Shown: in pieces, positions 10,659-21,010 of the stretch
Position numbering within the stretch: position 1 is the first letter of the stretch
Layout: each line of letters begins with the position of its first letter
Origin: Hydrangea macrophylla
Lineage: Eukaryota > Streptophyta > Magnoliopsida > Cornales > Hydrangeaceae
Length of the DNA stretch: 64,000 nucleotides
Direction: 5' to 3'
Assembly: GCA_033977485.1 (NCBI GenBank)
Contig: CM066987.1
Location: 50,843,033 to 50,907,032 of the forward strand
Notes under the pieces: generated by a model
Seen by the model: only the letters and a program-made list of their open reading frames with translations
Told to the model about the DNA's origin: nothing
The model's database searches: none
Made by a program: the position numbers and the translations under genes

Positions 10659-11129
10659 ATCTTCTCGAGTGATGGGTCGTCCACATCACTAGCATCAATT
10701 TGTCACCCAAAATCACTACCATCATCATTGACATACCCACTATCACCATTATCATCATTCAAGAAACACATTTCTGTGTAGTGATGGTAGAGAGAGAGAG
10801 AGTGATAGACAAATCGCGAGAGAGAGAGAAAGGGAGAGAGGCATATTGAGAGAAATATAGAGAGAGATTGTGAAATATACATATGTACATATATGTTTAA
10901 TCTGAGCAATTTTTGGGGTTTCAATTCCAAACCCCTAATTTCAAGGTGATGGTAGAGAGAGAAACATTTGACAGTTTCCACATATATATACATATATATA
11001 TATAATATGAGGGTATTTTGGTCCTCTAAATAGGTGAGAGACTAATTCTTACTTTGTGTTATGTTAAGGATCAATTTCTAAAAATGGGGGGCTATAATGG
11101 GCTATATATTAAGTATCCCTAGTTAATAT

Positions 11130-11500
11130 TAACATATAAAAAATTAATAATTTAGGTAAACAAATAGAAATTGGGAGTAATTAGCATCTCCTTCTCCCAA
11201 ATTAATGTCGTGGCTAGTAGAATTGCCAAAAGATAAATTCTGAATTGTTTGTTTCAAAATTTGGATTTTATTTTCTCAAAAAGTTGACTCATTTTAATGT
11301 CGTTTTTGCAAACCATGACATTCAATTAAGTGTCATTTTTATAAAAATAATAATTTAATGTCCTTTCTTTTTTTTTTTTTTAAAGGAGAATGTCGTTTTT
11401 AATAAGAACGTTTTATACTTCTTTTGTTTGTAACTTAAAACCCACCCTAGTTTAGTAAATAAGTCTTTTTTTGAGCAATTAAAGTGGAAATAGCTCGGAG
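11130..11500. other. AT-rich intergenic DNA with decayed copies of an AATGTCGTTTTT motif
   Basis: Contains the second copy of the block flanking the MULE-like element (11142-11198) and several TTTAATGTCGTTTTTGC-like words (11295-11400). No gene seen. Confidence 0.4.
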
Positions 11501-12482
11501 GGATAATTACTTTTCAGTTATTTTTATGTGTCAAAATTAAAAGTCAGTCTACTACTTTTTCAAATTGAAAAAAAATCAACTTTTTTTGTAAAATAAAAAC
11601 GTCTTCAAATTTGACACGACGTTTTGGAACAACTATTTATACGGATGAGAGCAACTCTTCGAAATATTTTGGAGTATGTTTGGAGCTACACTCTTCTAAA
11701 CGTAGAAAGCAACCCGTTTAAAAGTCATGTGCAACTCTTCTCCAGGGCCGGTCTCGAGTATTTGGAGGCCTGAGACAAACTACTGAGAAGCCCTTATACG
11801 GGAGTTTGGGGGCAACGGCGCCCCCAAGGCGATTTTTTGGGGGGTCTACTTATACATAATTAGCAATTTTCTTAGGTTTTGCTTATACATAATTGACGAT
11901 TTTTTTGAGGTCTACTTATAATACGAGTCTATTTGTGAAACTTAAACATTGTATGGTGTATTCCAAAATTTTAGAGGGACCTATTTCTAAAACTCAAAAA
12001 ATTCTTTCACTAAAAGTGTAATTTTCAAAATTCTAGGAGGTTTTGCTTTTGAGTTTTATATACATCTATATCAATATATACGTAGTTGATGGCACTAAAT
12101 TGGGTCTTGGGGAGGCCTAAATGTAAAATACTAAAAATCTCAAGGTAAAAATGTAAATATGAAAATTTCATGTACGCCCTCAACATTTTGTAAACTTTGA
12201 TGGCCGGGGCGGTTGCCCCTTTTGCCCCCCACCCTTTTGGGCTGGCCATGCTCCTCACAGCGTTGGAAGCAAGTCTTCAAACATTTTAGTGCAAGTTTAG
12301 AACGTTGAAAATAAAAATCAACTAAAATTTAAAAAAATTATTAAAAAGTTGATTTTTTTAAATTTTTTTTTTTTTTATGGCTTTTTAATTTTTAAATTAT
12401 TGTTGAAATGTTTTTAGCAATCAAAAAGTAGTGGACTGACTTTTAAATTTTGTACAAAAAGTTAATTAAAACCTAATTATCC
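11501..12482. mobile_element. inverted-repeat element (MITE-like) enclosing a hAT-like insertion
   Basis: GGATAATTA at 11501 and TAATTATCC ending at 12482 start about 70 bp of imperfect inverted repeats. Both arms share AAAAGTCAGTC[TC]ACTACTTTTT. The hAT-like segment 11743-12250 lies between them. Target duplication not resolved. Confidence 0.5.
11743..12250. mobile_element. hAT-like non-autonomous element
   Basis: The left end CAGGGCCGGTCT resembles a widespread plant hAT terminus. The right end inverted reads CATGGCCAGCCC. Flanking octamers CTCTTCTC (11735-11742) and CTCCTCAC (12251-12258) agree at 6 of 8 positions. The interior has GGCGCCCCCAAGGCG and GGTTGCCCCTTTTGCCCC. No transposase. 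Confidence 0.45.
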
Positions 12483-12504
12483 GTATCTTGAAAATCTTCT
12501 ATAA

Positions 12505-13238
12505 GGCCATGTTATCCCGTGTTTGGTGCTGCAATCCATGTGATTATTTTATCTCAAGGAGGTCTTTTATCCTATTGAGTATGAGATAACTCAAGACCAT
12601 GGGAGGGTGGTATTAGGTGGGATAAGAGAGTTTGGGATAACTTTTGGTACAAATTTTTATTTATTTATTTATTTTTTCCAGATTTTTTTCCCAATTTCTA
12701 TTACTATTATTATTATTATTATTTTATTTTCTACTTTCTTTTTCAAGTTTTTTTTTTCTAGCTTTGTTTTTTAAAGATTTGTTTTTTTTTTCTTAAAAAG
12801 TTTCTGATCTGCTCTTTTTTTTTCCTTTCAAATCTCTTTGGTTTTTTTTTTTTTTAGATTTGTTTTGTTTAAGAACATCTCAGATCTTTTTTTTTCCCTC
12901 CCATATTTGCTTCTTCTTTTTTATTTTTATTTTTTGTTCTTTAGATCAACTTTTTTTCTTTTGTCTTTATGACTTGCTTTTTTAAAAAAAAATTTAGATC
13001 TAATTTTTTTTAGATCTTTTTTTTATAATTATTATTGCTAAAAAGCAACAATTTAGTTATTAACCGGAACTTATGTTCAGCATGCCTAAACACATGATTA
13101 GGATATAACAACTTATCCGACATTTTTATCTGGTACGTTCCAAACACAGGACAGTACAATAGCTTATCTGACAGGATTACTGTCCTATCTGATCTTGCCT
13201 TATCCTATCCTATCCTATCCGACCTGCCAAACGAGGCC
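12505..13238. mobile_element. PIF/Harbinger-like MITE
   Basis: Ends are GGCCATGTTATCCCGTGTTTGG on the left and, inverted, GGCCTCGTTTGGCAGGTCGG on the right (each split from longer matches). TAA flanks both sides (12502-12504 and 13239-13241), the 3-bp duplication of this superfamily. The interior is very T-rich (12660-13030) and ends with four TATCC repeats (about 13200-13220). No transposase, so helper-dependent. Confidence 0.6.
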
Positions 13239-13294
13239 TAAGTGTGATTCAATTTTGGTGTTCGTAAATAAACCACGTCAAAAAATAAAGGGTA

Positions 13295-13455
13295 ATACTT
13301 GGGACACACCCAAAGACACAACTTTTTGGACACAACCTCAGAGATGTGTCTATCTCTTTCTTGTGTCACTGTGAGATTCAGTGACATCACAGGAGAAATA
13401 TAGACACATCTTTTGAGTTGTGTCCCAAAAATTGTATATTTAGATGTGTCTCAAT
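13295..13455. mobile_element. foldback MITE
   Basis: Two inverted arms of about 80 bp share GGACACAAC, AGATGTGTCTAT and TGTCACTG blocks and meet near 13375. Indels between the arms are few. No coding content. Confidence 0.7.
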
Positions 13456-13723
13456 CTTTATTCAAAAATAAAATGTAAAATGAAAGTAATTGCTTGGTGT
13501 AAAGTGTGGTTGGCATATGCCAACAAAAGAGAGATGGAAACAGTGTATTATTAGTGTTTTCATAGCAACTCCGATGGTAAGTAGTATCATTTTGAGTATT
13601 CAAAACACCCTGTTGAATCCTTTAATATTGTTTTTGGTGACTTAAACAGACTTTTTTTTTCCCTCAAAACATTTCAACCATAGTATCTAAAATGAGTATT
13701 CATATTAATATTTAATGAGTAAG

Positions 13724-13885
13724 TTTATTGTGAGAAGCTTCTCATGTGAGAATGCGAGTTTTAACTGTTAGATGAGCATTTGGCCATAAGATTTCCAAAA
13801 ATCTCGAGATGCATTTATTGCTAAATACTTATCCAACGAGTAAAAACCGATTTCTCATATGAGAAGCTGCTCACTATAGACTTGC
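13724..13885. mobile_element. foldback MITE family, copy 1
   Basis: AAGTTTATTGTGAGAAGCTT at the left is matched by inverted AAGTCTATAGTGAGCAGCTT at the right. The core has TTTTAACTGTTAGATGAGCAT and its inverse. A second copy lies at 16174-16340 inside the 15.8-kb element. Confidence 0.7.
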
Positions 13886-14342
13886 ATATATTTAATACTT
13901 GCATATATTTAATACATTCCAATCACTGTCAACTCCAATATATTATTTAAGGCTAAAATCAAGGGTAAGGACGTAGACACAATTTTTGGATCGCCTTGTT
14001 TTCTTTCTTCAAAAGTCCTAAGTTTGAATTCCCAAATCATGAGTTTTCAAAAGACTAATTCTATGTTTTTCAAATCTTAATTCCAAATTCTCATCTTAAA
14101 TGATGTGACAATAGCACCACCCTTAATATAAATGGGACCACTTCAACATAATCTACTCAAAATTTTGTAGACTCACTATGACGTCATTTGTTATAAAAAT
14201 TTAAAATTAAAATGTCAAAAACATAGCGGTTTCTATTAAATTACAGTTTTTGGGATGATACATATTTGAATCCCCATTAAAGTTCTCAGTAGCTCCTCTA
14301 CAAAAAGAACCAACCGTCTTTATCTATCAAAAAATTGGTGCA
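13886..14342. other. AT-rich DNA, nothing assigned
   Basis: A short direct duplication (CTTGCATATATTTAATAC, 13882-13915) is present. There is no convincing promoter for the ORF that follows. Confidence 0.4.
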
Positions 14343-14957
14343 TTGAATACTACTCCTTGTATCATGGATCAAATTTCTTCTTTCCTCCAAGGGCCCCATG
14401 ATTATGAACCCCCAACACATGCCATCTCCTTGAAAAGGTACAACGAGCTTGCTGCCTTACATCATGCCATCTCCTTGACAGTGTACAAGGTGCATGTTGA
14501 GCTGATTTTGGTACTGGAGGAGATCACTTGTGAGTTTATCCAAAGCCGCAAGCTGGTCCTCTTTCGTGACTTGGTAATTGCAGTACCATGTCAAGTTAGT
14601 ACAGTCTACATGATAAACTACATATGTAGAACCAAGTTCTTATTATGTGGGGTCTCGTGTTTGAACCTCCTTATCGGACTCTCCCTAGTCATAAGGGTTG
14701 CTCGTGGAATTAAGTTATTTAAGAGTCTTCGAAACTGTGCTCAAACGCATGTTGGCTTACTCAATGATGAGCGTGTAGTGCTTCTCCGCCAAGTACCTGA
14801 GCTCGACTACCTAGTGCCTCCTTTGTTCTTGGATGAGAGCCGAATGGTGTCACGCCAACTTGGTATTATTAGCAAGTATTATATGCTCTTCTTTGTTGTA
14901 TGGGCTATATTCAAAGTCATGGTGGTCCTGATGCCATTTCTGGCTTATTACACCTAG
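14343..14957 (+). CDS. hypothetical protein, 204 aa, unrecognised
   Basis: The longest non-repeat ORF in the first 20 kb; a start at the second Met (14364, MDQISSFLQGPHDYEPP) also fits. Composition is mixed and protein-like. The C-terminus has a hydrophobic run (YYMLFFVVWAIFKVMVVLM) that could be a membrane helix. The middle (14572-14700) contains GTGTTTGAACCTCC, resembling a Pol III B-box, and GT/AG borders, so an intron or a small SINE may interrupt two coding exons. I recognise no family. It may be a decayed gene fragment. Confidence 0.3.
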   Translation: MNTTPCIMDQISSFLQGPHDYEPPTHAISLKRYNELAALHHAISLTVYKVHVELILVLEEITCEFIQSRKLVLFRDLVIAVPCQVSTVYMINYICRTKFLLCGVSCLNLLIGLSLVIRVARGIKLFKSLRNCAQTHVGLLNDERVVLLRQVPELDYLVPPLFLDESRMVSRQLGIISKYYMLFFVVWAIFKVMVVLMPFLAYYT

Positions 14958-14992
14958 CTAGCTAGCTTTATGTGAGTTTCTCTTCTTCTTCT

Positions 14993-15025
<33 letters not shown>

Positions 15026-15798
15026 AGATTTTTTATATGCCTTCTTATTCTGAACTTGCATGCCTATTTTTACTTGATTTTGAACTTCTTATTCATTTTG
15101 CATCTCTCTCAGAGGCTACGTTTTTTGCAATTTTTTTGGGTATATCAACTCGTAAGTTTGTTTTTTTTTTTTGGTAATGATATTGTAAGAAAAACTTATC
15201 TTATGACGCTTAGATGAGAAAGCAGCCATATGATTCTTGAGGACTTCGAGATATATTTATGGTTACTTTCCATCCAAGATTATACGATTGAGAAGTTTTT
15301 TACATTAAAATTATCCTTTTTTATATGTTAAATGTGTACAGGACACCCCCTACACGGAAGTGAAGCAGCTTGCTGTTTGTGATGGTGTCTTTTTGAAATG
15401 GTGCCAGTGTTTTGTCTGGGGAAGATTATTATGACAGATTTTGGACAATTTAATATTTAGCTTGCTCTATGAAATTGTACTTACTGCCTTTTTTTTTTTC
15501 CTTTTTCTTCTTTTGTTAACGGACAGTTTGTATTATAATTGTTAGATGGTTTAGTTAGGGACTAATGTTTAACTCTGCTTCGTTGGTAATTTGTTGTTTA
15601 CATTTGTCTTTAAATGTATTTGGGGTTATGAAGTTGTCAGATTTTGTATCTCAGATATTTTCCACAACACCAATCATGCTGAGATGATAAAACACTTTTA
15701 ACAAACACTTCTAAATATATTTTATTTCTTTTTTGAGTGGCACTGAAATTATCTAGCCTCCACACTGCAGTATTACCTAGGAGTGTGTTTGTTAAAAA
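14958..15798. other. T-rich intergenic DNA
   Basis: Starts with (TTC)n and a poly-T run (about 14994-15024). It is otherwise AT-rich with no gene, and ends in GTGTTTGTTAAAAA next to the hAT-like terminus. Confidence 0.4.
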
Positions 15799-16173
15799 CA
15801 GGGTGTTCATGGGTTGGGCGGGTCGGTTTTGGCCCTCAGCCGATCACCCAACCCGAACATAGTCTGGACTGTAGGTAGAGTTTAATCCGTGAAATACTTG
15901 TGTATCTCGCTCCCTCCCTCAATCTTCTCCCCAAAATTCGTTTCTCCCCCTTTCTCTAACTGTGCTCCCAGAAGAAAAATATTCATGAAGACTTATTCTC
16001 CTTCTCTCTTCGAATTCTTCTCTCTCACTCTTCTCTCACTCCCAACAACACTAGAGAGTTTGAGCTTTCTCAATTTTTTTCACAGAGAATACAGAAATAA
16101 GAAATATGGAGTAAAACAAAAAAGAAAAAGTGAGGGAGAATGGGAGGCGGATAATAGAGAAAAGAAAAAAAAG

Positions 16174-16340
16174 GTAAGTCTATTGTGAGAAGCTTCTTGT
16201 ATAAGAAGGCAGGTTTTAACCGTTAGATGATCATCTAGCAATAAATGCATCTCTAGATTTTTGAAAATCTTATGGCTAGATGCTCATCTAACGGTTAAAA
16301 CTTGTCTTCTCATATGAGAAGTTGCTCATTCTAACATTGC
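16174..16340. mobile_element. foldback MITE family, copy 2
   Basis: Same family as 13724-13885. GTAAGTCTATTGTGAGAAGC at the left and, toward the right, TAACGGTTAAAAC and TCATATGAGAAG are inverted counterparts of TTTTAACCGTTAGATGATCA and CTTCTTGTATAAGAAG at the left. The core is symmetrical around 16255. Confidence 0.7.
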
Positions 16341-16481
16341 CCAAACAAAAAATACACGATGCCTTGTTGCTCATGATGATGTGCTGAAAAGCCTGAAATT
16401 ATGGGGAGTTGTGCCAAGTCTTTTGACTTGTCCAAGTTCCAACACACAAAATAATTATAAACACACTGGGTACGTGTACTA

Positions 16482-16825
16482 GGTGAACGCACTGGGTTTT
16501 TAAGTTTAAAAAATGGTGAATGCATTGGGCTTTTAAGTCTAAAAAATTCACGGGTCAGCAGATCGGCGGGATGCGACGTGGGTTAGTGGGATGCTTCGCG
16601 GATTTTTTAGACTTAAAAGTCCAGTGCGTTCGCCCAGTGTGCTTATTTAGTATGCACTGGAGCCTAATTCAGTGCGCACTGGGTGAACGCACTGGGCTTT
16701 TAAGTCTAAAAAATCTGCGGGTCAGCAGGGCGGCGGGATGGGGCATGAGTTAGTCCGGGCGCTTCGCAGATTTTTTAGGCTTAAAAGTCCATTATGTTCG
16801 TCCAGTACGCACTGGAACCTAACTC
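16482..16825. repeat. tandem pair of foldback units
   Basis: Unit 1 (about 16482-16665) and unit 2 (about 16675-16825) each run AACGCACTGGGCTTTTAAG ... GATTTTTTAGACTTAAAAG then CCAGTGCGTTCG. That is, each is an inverted repeat, and the two stand head to tail. GGGTCAGCAG..GGCGGGATG lies in each loop. Neither is a standard MITE with a visible target duplication. Confidence 0.75.
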
Positions 16826-17464
16826 TGTAATTATAATTATATATATATATATATACACACACATCCCCAGTATGGCCAATACACTAAGGAAAAATAATAA
16901 AAAAAAGGAAAAGAAAGAAGGAAAAGCAATAAAAATTCAAAATCTTACCCAGACTTTTCCATTGAATCTTCTTTTAAGTACTAGAAGGTGCCACACATAC
17001 TCGAGTTCTATTTTTGAGCAGTTTTTTTTTTTTTTGCCAATTGCTCAAGTAGTTTTTTGGAGCAGTAATTTTTAGCCAAAACTATTAAGAATTTTTTTAC
17101 TTTTACAATTGGGCATTTTAATCCCCTTGTAATAATTTTTGGGAAAGGAAAATTGTATTAGTTTACGGGTAATTATTGATGATAAAATCCAAAAAGTGGG
17201 AATTCCTCCCTTTCCTTTTATATATGTACTAAAGGAGTGGTACTTACTTTGTGAGTGCAAGTGATTGGGTGGTTGAGAAAAGTTATATTATTTAAATTTT
17301 GTTTCAAATGACATTTTGATACCTTTGCGAGAAAATTTGATAAATAAATTGTATAGGTTTTAATGTTGGTGTTAAGGAAATTTTCTTTGGTACCATTCTT
17401 TCTCTCTTTCTATATTATTGTAGATATATATAATAGTATAATATAAGTATACTAGGTATTGCCC

Positions 17465-17478
17465 GTGCCCGAGGGCAC
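17465..17478 (-). other. Helitron 3' terminal hairpin
   Basis: GTGCCC pairs with GGGCAC around a 2-nt loop, followed on the minus strand by nine bases and CTAG. A homopolymer (plus-strand A run, 17485-17508) precedes it. Such hairpins mark rolling-circle termination in Helitrons. Confidence 0.8.
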
Positions 17479-17975
17479 TACCCGAAAAAAAAAAAAAAAA
17501 AAAAAAAAGAGCAGTAACAAATGATTCCAACTCTTGAATAGTATAACGTGTACAAAAGTCGTAAAAACAATCGACAAAGTCCCCTTTGTTATTTTAACTT
17601 TAGACCATGTTAACACGCACTACTGAAAAAATTCTAACACACATACGTTCATTAAGTATTTAAGTCCATGTACCATCGGCACTTAATACAAGTTCACTTG
17701 TACTTTTAACTACAAATGGAGAAGAATATGTTACACTAAAATCCCAAAATTCTACAACTGAAAAATTCAATAGAAACAAAACATCATAGACTCATAATCG
17801 TTGTCACATCATGTGGTACAACTGCCCTACAAATTTGACAACAATAATATTCAACATATAAAATTCTAAAAATTAAGAGTCTTAGTCGGGATCAACCCCA
17901 TCAGTCTGGTTCCTGAGAAAATATATTTACACCCAAATATATTCGGAAATAATAATGACTGAAAGCACAAAAAAA

Positions 17976-18007
<32 letters not shown>
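17976..18007 (+). repeat. poly-G run of 32
   Basis: Thirty-two uninterrupted G after an A run, followed by GGCGGCGGTGGTGG. It is predicted to form G-quadruplexes. A minus-strand ORF reads it as polyproline, which I take as accidental. Length may be assembly-dependent. Confidence 0.9.
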
Positions 18008-18010
<3 letters not shown>

Positions 18011-18059
18011 GCCATGGCGGCGGTGGTGGTCATTGTGAATACTGAACAATAAAAAGGGT

Positions 18060-20690
18060 TAGCCATTTACTCTAGATAGCATTGTCCTCGAAGTGGTTCA
18101 AATTAGATCAACCTCGAGGAACTTCAAATTTCAATTCTACTTCAATTGTAGTTCCTGTGGAGAAACATGAAATTATTATTACGTAAGTTGGTAAATTAAC
18201 ACTGAATAAAGAGAATAGCTACAAAAAAAATATGCATACACATTTACTCGTAGGGTTATTGATGAAATTGGGAAAGAAACATTAAAAAAAGAGTCAAAAA
18301 TATTGTGCTTCAATCTACCTCGGGCTTTGGCGGACTTTAAAAGATATTTGAGCTATTAAAAAAAAAGGATAGGAAACTGTGCAAGTCTTATGCTCACATA
18401 CAGCATGTACTCTGCAGATTTTGTTGAATCGCCTAACTAAAAGAGAATACTTTCCTAAACCTTGAAATGAATGGCTAAATTTATGACATGCTGGCCTTCT
18501 ACTTGGAATCCAAAAGAAATTGAATAGTTGATCTGCTCAAGCCAACACATTCTTTGGCCAGTACAAACACAAATGATACAAAAGTTTGCAGGGTACAGGG
18601 AACCAAACAATCCAAACCATGTACTTTTTGTTACATTGAATATCGAATAGCTTGTTGGAACTAAATAAAAGTTTGCATTTTCAATAAAGATGGAAATCAA
18701 GTAACACAGCTTTGTGCTAAAAACACACCAATTTTTTTTTATTTGCCAAGTAGGTCAAAGCACATCAACCAACTCCCATCTCTCAATAAAGGGTTGTTAT
18801 TTGACAAAAATGAGTTACCAAATAAATAGCAATTGAAGGCAAAAACCCAGAGGGAGTTCTATGAAAATCAATCTAGATTTTTTGTGTGTGAAACCTGCCA
18901 TTTCACAAATCAGTTTGGAGCACCCTACAAAGTTCATCCAAATCTTTAGCTATTAGCCATTCTATTCTCTCTGTTGCAGCACCATTTTATAAATGAATAG
19001 CAAAAGAATCCAACAACAGAAGATTTCCCTAATTGTCCAAATTCAATGATGAAGCAGCGAATTTAGCATACCCACATCAGAAAAACTTGAAGAAATAGAG
19101 TTTAATTGTTTAAGTGAAAGAGGAAAGCAAGTAACTTGTAGCACATCCTTTTGAATGGTCTGACAATTGTAGTAGTACTCATTTGAATGGCATATTGGAG
19201 CAGCATATGAAGTTACTCAATAGGAATCGAAAAATAAGCTACCGCAATCAAGAAGTCACTCAGTTTTTGGCATTGTGGAGTACTATTTATGCTCCAAATC
19301 CCTTCACTTTTCTACCCTAAACCAATATACACAGGAATGCACAACAAAGCCAGTCCTTTCTTTTTTTCTTGACAAAAATTAATTTAGATAATAGATTGCA
19401 TCTCGCTTTTACAATATCTCTACTCATCAATTTGAAGGTGCTCATTCTAGACATTAAGAAAATTAAAAACCCAAAAGTGTAGATGTGGAATTTGTATATC
19501 CCAATCATGTGCAATAATACCAAAAAAGAAATCTTGGTCACTCTTGAAGCCATGTAATTTAATTCTAGAAGCTTCTGAGAGTTTCACGAATTTAATTTTG
19601 CAACAGAACATAATCCAATTGTAGAAATAGTAGTTAACACGCACTGAAAAATAGGTACTGGAACTACAAAAGGGTGAGCTGCCTAGCTAAAGACTCTCTG
19701 TGAACCAAACACTTGACAATGCCACTATGAAAGTCAATGATTCGAATCCATCTACACAATGGAATGACAATTATAAACTCAAGCAGAACGACCAGTCAAA
19801 ATCATTCAAAGTAGAAAAGAAATAGAATAAATAACATGCTTAAGCATATATAATAAGGTTTTGAGGTTCCTCATTAAAGTTGCAAAATGTGCTCACTCAT
19901 GTACGGTGTACTGGGAGACTGAAAACAACACATAATATATACCCGTATATTGCAATTAAAGAAAGGGACGAAACTTGAACCAAACCAAAATAAGCAAACA
20001 TGACAGAACGCGAACCTCCTTAAATTTACCCAAGAAAATTAAATTATAATGAGCTATTAGTTTGTTTAAAAGCAACACAGAAAAGAATTCAAAAGGAAAC
20101 AAATAATAAGAAAACCCACGTGTGGAATCAAAGCTTCACCTAACTCATTGTTAGAGCCACCTGTGGAATCAAACAAAAGAAAAGAAAAGAATCACAAAAG
20201 AATCTAATCAAATAAAAAATGGTTGGAATGTTGAAAAACAAACCATGGCTTCCATTTTTGTGAGACCCACCTATGGAATCAAAAGAAAAAAGAGGGAAAA
20301 AAAAAGAATTACCAAGAGAAAAAAGAGGAAACAAACCCTGGCTTCCATTTCAGTGATTGAAATTAAAGGAACATCGAAATTAGGAACATAAAATTGAAAT
20401 AAAAAACTTAGAAACCTACATGAAACACTTAAAAACAGAGACAACTCTACAAATCTCTGCTGATGACAAATCACCATCAATCACTTTTTGACCCAAAAGT
20501 TTTAAATTTCAACCAAAGTTCTTGCAATGTTCTTACCTTTAAGGGTGTTTGGGGCGGCAAACTCAAAAACTCTTGACTGCAAACAAAAAGGAGGACTTTA
20601 CTCTGTTTTTTACTTTCTCAAACATTAGGATTTTACCTGCAAAAAAATCAATACGAAATTAAAGAGAAACAAAATAAAGGGATGGAAAAA
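18060..20690 (-). other. Helitron interior without recognisable exons
   Basis: AT-rich with short ORFs on both strands, none with a domain I recognise. Several minus-strand stretches look like introns or UTR of a captured gene, but no ordered exon set could be assembled. Confidence 0.35.
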
Positions 20691-20699
20691 CACTAAGCA

Positions 20700-21010
20700 A
20701 ACCCCTCCTTCTAAAACCTAAAAAAAAAAGAGTAGGGGGTAATTATCGAGCGGAGAGAGAAGCTTGAGAGAGATACCTGGAAGAACAATCTTAAACTTTA
20801 TACCCAAAACTGGAAGAGAGAGTGAGAGAGAGGGGGGGAGAGGGCACGGAGTTTCCGGTGGTGGAGATTTGTTGGTGGCGGCCTGGTGGGCACTGATCGA
20901 CCGGAGAGAGTAGCTTGAGAGAGAGGAGATTGAAAGTTACCTGGGGTTTAGAGAGAGTCTGTGAGTTTTAGAGAGAGAGAAGAGAGGGGATGTATGAAAT
21001 GTGAAATGCT
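20700..21010 (-). other. CT-rich leader-like segment captured in the Helitron
   Basis: Minus strand: repeated CTCTCTCTC tracts and two good 5' splice sites (CCAG|GTAACT near 20940 and CCAG|GTATCT near 20777). Between them lies a C/G-rich stretch resembling a plant 5' UTR. Helitrons often carry such pieces of host genes. No ORF downstream confirms a gene. Confidence 0.35.

Larger units (their letters stand above)
8988..11119. mobile_element. MULE-like non-autonomous DNA element
   Basis: TAGTTAATAT occurs immediately outside both ends (8978-8987 and 11120-11129), a 9-10-bp target duplication typical of Mutator-like elements. The termini are diverged inverted repeats: the left AAATCAATCCCTTAAT ... 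GAATTAGTCCTTTACC corresponds to the inverted right end AAATTGATCCTTAAC ... GAATTAGTCTCTCACC over about 130 bp. There is no MURA transposase. The interior is AT-rich with repeated GTGAGAAATTT motifs, one short ORF (10386-10658) and a GA-rich tract (10790-10870). TE class is inferred from duplication length and TIR style. Confidence 0.65.

Noticed and set aside
17866..18066. Polyproline ORF
   Set aside because: Caused by the poly-G run; no flanking gene structure.
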